Below are positions 12,701 through 25,197 of a stretch of DNA of 64,000 nucleotides, one piece after another (positions within the stretch are counted from its first letter, which is position 1; each line of letters opens with the position of its first letter). Made by a program: the position numbers and the translations under genes. The stretch is from Glandiceps talaboti (lineage: Eukaryota > Hemichordata > Enteropneusta > Spengelidae), in assembly GCF_964340395.1 (NCBI RefSeq), contig NC_135551.1:18112003-18176002 (forward strand), written 5' to 3'. A model generated the notes under the pieces. It did no database searches. It was given only the letters and a program-made list of their open reading frames with translations, and was not told where the DNA came from.

Positions 12701-15700
12701 TGAAGGGGGTAATTGATATGACATTTGGGCACCTTCCGAGAAAAATAGGTAAGCATTATTCCTCACTTCTCTTGCATCTAAATGCTGCCATCAGCATGCC
12801 AGCATCATCATCACCATTAAGCATTTCTACACATTGTCTAAACAATGGAAATGCTTATTTTTTTTCTATTCTAAATTTTACTAACTACTTGGACCACTTC
12901 ACAAGGAAAATGTGAATGCGAACATACACATCATTCAGAGACAAAACTATCATGTTCCTACACCTAATGGTAAGTGCAAAGCTACTGCATACTTCAATAA
13001 CTTTCATTTGATCTCAGACTAGTTCTTGAATTCATAAACTTAACATATATTGACAATGTATCTATTGAATATTAGATAGCAGAATATATGTTGAACATAA
13101 ACACATTAAATATAAACAAAAGAAAAGTTAACATTATTTCTCTAAACAAAAGAAAAAAAATTATTTCCTTTTTCACACAAAAGGAAAAAAATGCCATAGA
13201 AAATGAACATCAAGCATTTCAAAAGAGGAGATTAGGTACCTGCATATTAAATAGAAAGATGCGAACCTTGCAAACCCTTGGAGTACACCAACAGTGGAAT
13301 TAAAATTTGTTTAAACTTGGGCTATACTTTTGTGGGATATGAATTCATGGAGACACATTGACGAAAATGTTTATGGATTGTGATCAAAATGCATCTGTAA
13401 CCATAGTAACCTAGAGATGAAATAATCAAGTGTCAATTTAACTTTCATCCTCATTTCCTTTTGGTTGGATTATTCTGGTATTCCTGCATGATGGAAATAA
13501 ATGAATAGATTGCAAGAGCCTTGTGTCTAGTAGCAAACAGCAAAAGTATAGAGAGATGCATGAAAATATTGGGTGCAATTAAGTAAGCATGTGTTTTTGG
13601 CTGGTTTTTTTTTGTTATAAATGAAGTTTATTGGTTGACTGGTTTCTTGTATACCTTGAAATGATTAGTTGGCATATGTTATACTCAAATATTATTGGCT
13701 GTAATGATCTTGTAACATTGGATATAAGACTTGTCAGCATCAACTATGCTAAGTAGATATGATTATATTTATAACCCCCATCCCACCCTATCCCTAACAA
13801 ACAACTGCCCACACAAAGATTCATGCATACAAACAAACAAACACACTGTGTGTCATTCTGATAAGACAACCATTGGAAGAGATAATGTGTGAAAAACATT
13901 CATTCTCACATGACATATCACACTGATGCAAATTTTGAACATAGTGTCAAAACAGGTTTGTGCATGGAATTGCCAATGACATGACACTTCTGGAACATCA
14001 CTGAAGTGATGCCTTATGGCACACACATTTTTGCACAAGTCTTTTTTTATCAGTCTATGGTATGCAACACACTGATTTTTGGTGCCTTTGTGTTTCACTT
14101 CAAGAAAATTGATTTTGTACAGAAATAAAATGTAAATCTTGAGGATGACTTACATCTTCGTTTGTGGTTTGATTAGAAGTGATAAGGTAGGTGTGAAATC
14201 CAGCAAGGCCTAGAATGGACCAGATAGACACAAAACAAACTACCGCTTCCAAGATAGTGAGAAGAGTCAGTCAAGGAAAAGAGCTACACTCAATTCTACA
14301 CACACAAAAAATGATGTGAATGACAAGCTTGATAGAAAAAAAAAAGGAACTCTCACCCAAAATATCATGGTGGGACGAACAGTTCTTGAACAGAATGACA
14401 TAACATGACAAGATCTATGCTTTGTCTGCAGATACTTTAAAAATAAACCCGCCTTTTGAGTTAAGCCAAATCTTGCATACAAAAGTTGATTCCGAATATG
14501 GCAGGCACAAGTGGTACTGGAGGCATCATATGAACATTTGGTAAATGTAGTTTGAAGTTTTCCTCAAAATGAGTAAATTTTATCAATGGATACAAAGTGC
14601 ATTATATTTGAACAAATTATGATTTCTGTAAATATGCTTAGGTATAAACGCAAGGTTGTCTTCTTCACTCAATCTTTTGAAGTGAAATAATCCATTTTTA
14701 ATGACCGAAATATAGCACATATACATGTATGAAGTATTGGCAGAGAAGGAATAACAAAGTTTAGGTGAATGAGTTCCATTTTCTTTGCTTCTATGGTATA
14801 CAGTGTAAGCATGGAAATATTTTAAAACATGTGAGAGGAAGACAGGACTACACATACATTTACACTCTGCAAAATAGAATCGTGCTGTCAGAAACTTTGA
14901 GAATCAAACAAAAAGAAGAAGAGAAGCATTCCCTTTTCATAAACAATGTGAAATTCTTATGTGAAATTGTTAGGTACTGTAATTATACAGACATTAATTA
15001 CTACTTTTTTTTTCGAAAATTCCTGCTCATTAGACAAGTGAGTGTTTGTGAAAAAGAACAAACAATTTATGGTGGAAAGAGTTTTGAATTAGTTTTCCTG
15101 TCATGAATTTAAGATATAAGAGTAGAGATTGGTAAATATTGTAAAAAAAAAATGGTGGCTGACTAGTTTCTTCGATATTCAGGAAGTGGATGCATAGAAA
15201 GAAATGTGCACACACTGGTAACAAAGACATTAAGCACATTTCTTTCCCGTAGGAGTTATAATCATATTGTCAGTAATTTTCCTTTAACAGAAGAGTCTAA
15301 CTTTAGACACAGTACAAAAGAAATTATACACTGTGTGTATGCTACATAATGAAGAGCAAGCTATTCCTTTTTTGTTACTTTGTTTTCTTTAGCCATGAAA
15401 ATTAGTGAAGGGTCTGAGCATGAATTGAAAATATATAAACATGCTCTAATCACAAGTATTACAGCGCTGAATCAAGAAACATCAAAGCAAAAGTTACACT
15501 ATTGTTTAAGCAAAGTTTTTTGAGATTTGATATACATGCGGGATGACTTTCATGTTTTTTGGAAGTATGTCATGCACAGCAAGATGAATGACACAACAGA
15601 ATGTTATTTGATGAAAAAAACCGGCCAGTAGTTATTCCACACAATGTCAGTTGATAGTCATTTTTGTTACTAATACTAGTATTGCTGTAAATAGAATAAA

Positions 15701-18700
15701 TTTTGATGATTTTCCAATACTTTTTAGCAGAATTCCCATCAAAATTTGAGTATAACATATACATAATTAGTATAATTTTACCAGACTTTCCCATTTTTTT
15801 TTTTTTTGAAAGTTACAATTTTGTTTGCTTGTAAACACAATTTGTTGCTATACATGTATAATAGAATTTTCTTTTCAAGGATATGTTTTTTGAAACGTTA
15901 CAGTTTTGTGTGATTGTCAATACTGTTAGTTTGTTGTAAGGTTATAACTACTGTAACAATATCACCTTCTTTTCAAGGCCAAGCTGTTTTTTTGAAATGA
16001 CAACTTTGTTTGTGAGCGAAGTTTGTTGCAATATAATTATAGAAACCGTTTCTTCTATTCAAAGAGAAGTTGGGGTTTTTTTTTGGCTAATTACTGACAT
16101 TGTGAGACTACATGTACTCATCAGACCACTACTACTACTACTTAGTACAACTCATGCAAATAACATATCTACATCATGCACTTCGTGTCACTCACACATT
16201 GATTTAAAGTAGTACCATTCTCTAATCACTCACTTTATAATAACAGGTCATAGAAAGAGAAAACGATCAATGCAATTGCACTACGATCCATCATTCCACC
16301 ATGCAATATGCCATGCAACAAACAAATTTATGCAACGATAAGAACGAAACTTTCCGAACAATTTCATATTTCAGACCAAAATGAGAATAGAAGTGAACGG
16401 AAAAATTAATATAAGTGTCTATTCTCAGCAACAATGAAAAAATGGTTAGTTTTTTTCTTACTTTATCCTGAATTTTTAAGTAGATATGATAATGTTGTTT
16501 GCGTGAATATTTCTGATGCTCTTTGGGTTAGCATATATGTTTAGTAATAACTGCATTTTGAGGGTTTCACACCCTCAGATCAAAGTGATCCAATTATTAA
16601 CCAACTTGTAACGTAATGAAAAAAAAACTATTTGAACTGAGTTATTTATGAAAACACACTTGATGCACTCTTTATAGCTTTTCCCTTTACAAATTTACAA
16701 ATGTTATTATCACGACACCAATGTTACCATGGTGACAACACCCACACCTTGCCACTGTTGATATGGTAGACACAATAATAGGGTTTAGTTGACAAGGAAG
16801 GGGGGGGGGGGGGGGGCACGTTAAAATGAGGTGGAAAGCTGTTAAACAAAAAAGCCTTATAATAATACACTCACATCTTCATTGGTAGTTAAACTGGAAG
16901 CTACAAGGTAAGTGTGAAAGCCAGCCATTGTCATGATAGACCAAATAGAAAGAAAACAGATAAGGATCTCTATTATAGTGAGAACTAACAGTTAAGGAAG
17001 ACAGGAACAATTATCAAATGAGCGCATGGTCTAACGTAAAGAAAAAAAAAGGAAAACATATTAAGCTAGGGTGCAACATGCTACACAAGCAGTTAATTTG
17101 CAACATAGTGGCAGAAGAACAAAAGACAAACAAATAAAAATATAACAAACAGAAATTTCCATCTACACTAACTGTCCTTGGAAATTGATCTTGTCAGCAA
17201 TTAGATGCAACGATTCTATGAAATAGCGCCCTCTGGTGTTAGAGTTGAGCAGCATGTGAAAATGTGATACTGTGGATTTTGTTCACTTTTGATCTGCAGG
17301 TTCCTTGAAAACAGCCTGCCACTGTAACATGTATGACACATCAATAAGAAATTCTAAACATGATTGTTCTCAACCAAAGAGACACTTTGAGTAAATCACT
17401 GTGAATCCACATTTTGCTTTCCCAATGAAATGTTCGTGCAGGATATCTTTAGCTGCAAGTTACATTTCCAAGAAACCTTAAAGTAAATAATTATATTTTA
17501 GTATAACTAATACAACTCGGTGATGACATTTTTGAATGTATACACTACCACAAGAGGGCGCTGTTTACTATTAAGCCAATAAAAATTGCAATCTGGATAT
17601 TAACGTATGTAAGCTTCAGAATTGAATAACTGATCATTTACAAACCCTCCCACTGCAGTATTCTGAAACACAAAATTTTGGCTACTTTTATGAACTATCA
17701 TTTCTCTTCCCTGTTTACTTCAATGCATTGCTTATAGAGATGAAATTCTATACCAATCTCAACAATTGTGAATAATGGGATAAAATGTTGATACCTGGAA
17801 TGTGGAGATACAGAACTATGATTGAATGCAGTGAACGGTAAGACATCTACAATGCATACCATGTCTGGCTTTATTTTTATTACCCATGCACAAACCATGC
17901 ACACACACAATACTCTCTGGCATTCTTTTTATCGCCCATGCACAAACCATGCACACACATACACACACATACACACACACACACACACACACATGCAAAC
18001 TTAAATACTAGTACTTATAATCGTAGAGAAATGGATGATGATTAAAGTTTGAACATTAATGGGATGTTGTATTTACCCTCTTGGCTATTTAAAATGTACA
18101 TGAAACTCTGAGTGGACAGGACAGTTAGTTTAATAAAAAGTTAATTTTAGGAAATCATGTTTCATTACCATGCCCTTCTTACAAAAAAAATGTATATGCT
18201 AGTATACATCATGCGAACCGGCAAAACATAAAGTTAAAACATAGCATTGTGCCAGACCTATATCTATCGATTACTTCACCATATCAAAAGAGCTACTGAA
18301 TATTGAAAATGCATATTTCAAGTTACACTAATAAAATTCATAAAACAATTCACACAAATTTCACTGATACACAGTAGTTCATTGCACTGTGTGATTAGAA
18401 ATAAAACTACACTTTAGAGATAAAAAGTGTATACTGAAAGGATATCTGGCTGGTGATTCTTTGATTGCTTCTAGAAAACTGCCTGTATCATCTGTTCCTG
18501 TAATGTAATAAATCAAACAATGATGTTACTATTAGAACTGCTGGTAGAACTTCCATATTTGGGTAAGTGCGCTGAAATTTGACATTAACTTGACTTCCAT
18601 ATTTGGATAGAAATGCTAATGGAGCTTCCATATTAGGGTAACCATGCTGGCATCTGACATTATTTGGCTTCCATATTTGGAAACAAATGCTAATAGAACT

Positions 18701-21700
18701 TCCATAAATGGGTAACCATGCTGACATCTTATATTTCTTTGATTCCATATTTGGAAAGAAATGCACAAACTTCCATATTTGGGAAACCGTGCTGGCATCT
18801 GACATTTATTTGACTTCCTTATTTGGAAAGAAAAGCTAGTACAACTTCCATATTTGGTAAACCATCATGACATCTTATCTTATACTTCCATATGTGGAAA
18901 GAAATACTTTGGCCTATAGAACTCGCATATTTGGGGAAACTGTGTCAAAATTTGACATGCTACAAATCAGTAAAATGTCATTTACAGATACTTACGTAGG
19001 ATAAGGTGTGTGATGACGCATGCAAATACAAATACACAGAGGAACGCTAGTGATAGTATAAAGAGGTAGAAATATCTGTAGTTTCTTTTACCAACACAGT
19101 TGCCAACCCACGGACAGTGATGATCAAACCTCTCTGAAAACAAGAACCAAGAAATGAATCAGTACTCTATTGTTCAACTTGCACAAAGTGTACATGTACA
19201 TTTTTTTTTCTTGTGTTGTCTTATTATAAGTAAGGCTTCTCATGCACCTAATCTAACTGTATTGAAGTCAACACATATATATAGATAGCGATGACACGGA
19301 ATAGACATTGAATCTAATCTGCCAAATTTAATACAAATATGAACAGTTAGAGGGGCTAGTGGGGTATGACATGCTTAGGGGGTCAAATCAGATGATGGAT
19401 AGAATGAGATTTTTATTGATACAAACAATCGAGGAAGACAGAAATTTCACTGCCATATGCTTAAATGTAGTTTAGCATTGAAAATACAGATGAAGGTAAT
19501 TGCAATATGAAAATGATGCATGAGCTGAATGCTGCCACCATACATTGTACATTTGAAAATAACACGACAGATGCATTGAATTGTGGTTATTTTGTATTAG
19601 ATTCCACATGGCAGAAGTTTGACGATTATTGTGAGTTGTACTTCTGTGGTTATTTTTGACAGACGATCTCAAATTTAATAATAGTTGCTGACACTTGTTA
19701 CAATAAGCATCGAATTTGTCATGTACATAATCTAATACTTAGCTATAGCCAGCCACATGAAAATGTTGACGTTTGTTCCAGGCCTACATGTACAATGTAA
19801 CTGCCATTTATAATATTTCCTGATGAATTCTTAATGTGGAAGTCTACATGTGTGGTCTTCTCATGCACAATAACAACTTTCTAAATCATCTAAACTCAAC
19901 AAGATAACCTATTCTCAATGAACGTCACATGACAGACGGACGGATGGATGGATGGATGATGAAACCCAACAAATAAGTCCTCTCCCGGCGGTGCCCATGG
20001 AGACTAATAAGCATAAACAAATGTCTATGAAGTTGAAAAGAAGCTAGGAAAGAGTGCTAATTGAGTCTTGCCACTCAATATTCAGAGTCTACCGTACATG
20101 CATTTACACTGTACTTAAATATGAAATACATTGTACTCCATGTCTGTCAAAATGACAGGTAGTATTATCAGTTACTGACTTTCAACATAAGAGGACCAAC
20201 ATGAATTACATGTACTGTAAACCCAAGATGTTTTCGCTACTAGAATATTTTGCGATTTTTCATGTAGTCTTCAGCTAGTTCTCGAAGACTAACTTTCACT
20301 AATTACCAGACTAGTAAATATTGTTTATTTACAAGAAGGCATTTTAGTTACTATTTATTTTTGTGTTTTAGTTTTCCTGGGAAGGGAAAATAAATCTTTA
20401 GCAAAAAGTTCCAGGTTTACAGTATTACTATTACATACATGTATGTACCAGAGATCACTTGCACTAGTGCACGCACATACCGGTGGTATTTGCACTGCAG
20501 CACAACACCGAAAACATATTGCATACCCGTATGCAAATGATATGCAAATGTCAGCATAACTTTTCGATGTACATGAAAGCGTGTGATCACACAGTATATT
20601 TGGGGAAATTTGCTGTTCCGGATATACATACATGTACGTAATAGTAACAGAACCCCATGCCACGCAAGTGCCAGTTTGGGTGCTCAGGGAAATTAGCACT
20701 TGTGCTTGCTGTGTTTGTTGCTGCACTGTCAATCACTATGAAAGCACTGTGGCAGAGAGTACTTGAAGCACTCAATGCAAATACAAAGATACTTGCATTC
20801 ATGTGTCTTGGGGTTCTGTCACAGCATATGATGTAGTTTTTATGTCTTACATCTTAGTATACATGTATTACTTGACTGACATCGTCCTTACCTACACAAT
20901 TATCACATATACTACAATGTGATGCTCTGGGAGGCCGGAATATTTTACATGTAAAACAATATTTAAGTTTGACTGTTTGTCCATTTATAGTAACTTCTTT
21001 TACTCTGGGTGGTGGTCGGTATGTAGGATTATTTGGATTAGGCACCTCTGTTGAAGAAAAAAAAATGAAATATAAACATCTCTTTCAGTTATACATGTAT
21101 TAGCATTTTACATTTGTATTTCTGTCAGCACTTTATTCTAATAAGGCAATTCTTACATTGTCTAGGACAGGTTTTGATAAGAAGTAACAGAAAAATTTTC
21201 CAGTTTTGATCAACAGGCTTTTGTCACAATCTGGGAGCAAGTGTATGACAGTGGTGACACTGGTGGTCATGTGTTGTCAACCATAAATATCAGGTTGTTA
21301 TAGGAGGTCCAACCCCCTGCGACCCTCTAACCTAACCCAACCCAACTCCTTAGTTTGTAGTTTTAACACATTGTTTGGACAGTCAGTCTACTGTTCTACA
21401 TTCCTGCCTCTATTCATGTATTGGGTCTCAATGGAAAGAAGCCAACCCTTGCAGTGTGTGTGTGTTGTGAAGACTGGTTGGTCTCAACAAAACTCATCTC
21501 AAAAGGTTTCCAGAAGTTCTGACTAGCATTCACCCTGTTAGTATATAGCATAACAGGTTGATAAATAAAATAATAACATATATGAACATGTATATATACA
21601 TGTACATAACATACAAATGTATATAATTTGTCTGTTGATTGCTTGACTGATAGGTGAGGATGCATCTTTGATCACTTTTGCATGTTACTGCTGAGGACTA

Positions 21701-24700
21701 CAATTAAACTTCACATCTCCAGTCTCACTGAGAAAAAGTCTACTACACTTGATACTATTAGCACACAGTTGGCCCAATGCTTGCACAGCCAGAAAAGCAA
21801 TCTTGAGATGTACTATTATCTCTTACTGACAACTTTAACTTACCAATTTGTTTTTCTATATCTGCGGCTTCGTCTGGAGTTGATCTGGGTATTACTCCTG
21901 GATCACTAAAACTTGTCCGAAGTAATGCTGCCATCACAAAGATAAATAACAATATGGCTATAATTGGGATGGCTGGTGTGAGATTTTCAGCTAGGTATGG
22001 ACAACTGAAAGGAATAATAAAGACAACACCACATTAAAAGCCATGAAAAGTGTCAGGTGTAAAACCATAGACCCTCCACCCACGGTGGGTCTATGGTAAA
22101 ACACTCCAGTCACAGGAAATACATGTACTGTTGTGAAAAAGTAATCAAAAGTCAATTATTACATTAACTTTATTTTTTTTACTATAAAGCAGCATATGAT
22201 AGAACTCACTCTGCTATAAAAAGTGGGGACAGGGTTCTTCAAACATGTGTACATTATGTATACAACTGTATTGTGTTACATGTATGATGCGCAAACATCT
22301 ACTATTGTACACTGTATATGTATGGTTTTTGGTGCTGGATTTATTCTTACTCATTTTGTGAACTGGTGGTCCCCGGACCAGTGCCTTAAAAAATCCAGTG
22401 GTCCTGCTCAAAGAACTAGTTGTCCCAGGTTCCACTATGTGAAACACTAAATTTTTTCCATGAATATATATATATTCAGACATGCACCATTATTTTTTGA
22501 AGGATAACACAATTATGGATACAGAGATGAATAGAATTGGCAGAAACCAAGCATACATGTATCAACTTCAATTTCAATTTTATTTCAAATCTGTGATATG
22601 GCAAAATGAATTTACCAATAAAATGACAGGTAAATCAATATTAATGGAAAACAAGGTAAGTGTCAATGTCAGTAATTGTGTCCTGTAGATGGGATTGGCA
22701 TAACATGATCACCTAAAGTTTGAAAGGTAAGAGTTACATGTATTTGTAAAGTAATGTCTAACCATCAAGGTTACATGTACAGTACTTAGTCACAAGATAA
22801 GATATCAGTCAGGCAACATCCATTTCTTGCACAAACTTTGTCCAGGTGAGTGTTACTTTTTCTAATTTTCAACAATAATGTCACCAGCAGCATCATAATT
22901 AGATCCAGTATTGCTTGATGCCCTAGCATGCCCATGGATGTGTCTGTACCCCGTAGTACATTTTAAGCCAGTGTTTAATGGCTTCGTTGGCATTGAACTC
23001 ATCTAATGCTGGCCCTTCACACACTACTAGTAACTGGTCTCGAAGAGACCCCTGTGTCAGTTGTGTTCTTAAACAATTTTTGACATTGTTCATGTTACTG
23101 AATCCACGCTCACAGCTAGCAGTTGATGGAGAAATTGCCATTGTTAATTCAACTAGATGCAGCACATGGGTCAGAGCAGGATTGTTCATTCTCATTAGTC
23201 CACTGTACACATCCAGTAGATCATTTGATCTGAGTGGCCTGATGAACATTTTCAGCAGGATCCATTCCCTATCTATACACTCTCTGTCTGCATCTGTGAA
23301 GCATGACTTCATGCTTGTATGTACCATGTCATGCACTTCTTGATTTCCAAATGTACCAAGTTCTCCATCATGGATTGGCCACTTATGGAAATATAGAACA
23401 CACAGCTTGCTCAATGGTTCAGTATTCAGACTCCTGAATCGTTTTTTTCAAACCACCAGAATTTTCACCCCACTTCTCACCAGGCCCCCCTTCCGTAAAT
23501 TCTGACCTTACATGTACAAATGTATAGTTGTCTTTCATAATGTCGACAATGTCTAATGTAGCCACCAATCAAACCATTCCATTGACACACAGTGCAGTCG
23601 GCTCACCCTTTCTCCGTCAGAAACGGCTATGTCATGCCATGTGTGATAACACAGTATGGTGAATTGTTTTGTATTAAAATTGTTCCAAACAGCATCAGCT
23701 TAATTCACAATTTATAGTCATGCTGCCATCATTTCAAACGTTTTTACTTCTGTAATAATGCACATATTATTTTCACACTGTATGCAGTTCCATAGGATCT
23801 ACAAAATGTATATACGTTATATATTGTATATTGTACATGTACATTTTTGTATGACTATACAATGTACAGTGTATACACAAAATGTGTATACGATGTACAT
23901 TGTATAGTGTGACAGGTGTTACAAAAATGTATTTGTCACTGCTGAACAGATGCCTATTTATTACATTTGTATGCATTATAGGTATAAAATGTAAATGTAA
24001 TTACAGTAAAGTGTCATTATTCCACATTCATGTATATTCATATCTAACTCATTCCAGTACACAGAATAAAAATTATATGCTGTCTGTTGTACATGTACAT
24101 ACCCAAAATGTACATATATTTATGTGAATATTATCATTTGTAAAACAGTTCATATTCTGACTTTCCACTAACGGCATTGCTCAGAAATGGCATGTTAATG
24201 TACATTTTTGTAGGGATACATGTAGCTGGCATTTCCTAAAGGGTTGTCATTGGCCGAGTGGTTAAACCACTTGCCTCTTACCACTGCGGTTGGGGTTCAG
24301 ACCCATTCAGGGTTTGATTAAATTTACAACGCTGTAAGTAAGAAGAGTGTCATTCAGTTTGACTCTACCATACAGTGCAGGTTTTCTCTACTCTGGTTTC
24401 CTCCTGCATTAACATACTACTAATAACACTGAACCCATGAGGGCTGGCCTCACTGAACCTCTTGAAAGTGTTTTCAAGTGTTTATACATGCACATGTATA
24501 CTTAAATAACAATCCAGTATAAATAAAAAATGATGATTATTATTATTACACCTTTCAAATGAAACTGTTAGTGTATGGTTGTTCTACTCAGGATAAATTG
24601 CAAGTAGCTAATTTGCATGATATTTTGCATATCAATAACATGGTAATTTGCATATAATTTGCATAATGGTCAGCATATGTTTTATAACATACATGAACAT

Positions 24701-25150
24701 GTACATGCACATGTCTTCAACCTTGAAACATACTCTGACATGTTGATATTTCATACATACATTTTTGTACACTCATGCACATTTCTCTTCATGCGAAAGT
24801 ACATGTATTATAATTCTATTATAATATTGTCCTTCAAATATTACTAAAGCCTGTACATGTACATTGTATAACACTTTTGAAACAGCAGAAACCTGACAAG
24901 CATGATGGCCTGGATAGCGTTAGCAGCACCATGCTTTCTCTATAGTGGGGAGAAGACTGTAGTACGGTAGTACATGTACATGTAGTAGTACCACTACTGT
25001 AGTAGTAGTAGTAGTAGTAGTAGTAGTACCAGTAGTAGTATATGTGTACCACCAGTAGTAGTAGTTAGTAGTAGTAGTAGTAGTTGTACTTAGCAGCAAC
25101 AGCAGCAGTAGTAACCCCATGTGTACATGTGTATAGTAGTAGTAGTACAC

Positions 25151-25197
<47 letters not shown>

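Larger units (their letters stand above)
19134..21843 (-). other. ZDHHC14 introns 2 and 3 around exon 3
   Basis: Intron 3 (19134-20891) has family C copy 2 and scattered TACATGTA motifs. Intron 2 (21048-21843) has nothing recognisable. Exon 3 (21047-20892) lies between them. Confidence 0.7.

Noticed and set aside
18430-18446. GT donor (GTATAC) for exon 5 downstream of the proposed AT donor
   Set aside because: It would add four residues absent from homologues and leave the phase incompatible with the AC acceptors; the AT-AC pairing fits all three exon 6 copies exactly.
18488-18805. Open reading frame of about 105 codons with a repeating peptide on the minus strand
   Set aside because: It is produced by the CArG minisatellite in intron 4. 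The peptide repeat follows the DNA repeat and the frame runs across a verified exon and splice site.
20355-20732. 125-codon minus-strand open frame
   Set aside because: Overlaps a MITE, has no homology, no splice support and intron-like composition.
22978-23343. Plus-strand open frame of 121 codons
   Set aside because: Antisense shadow of the hAT transposase fragment.
24241-24320. Functional tRNA gene
   Set aside because: A and B boxes are present, but a full cloverleaf with paired acceptor stem is not, and a SINE body and simple-repeat tail follow.
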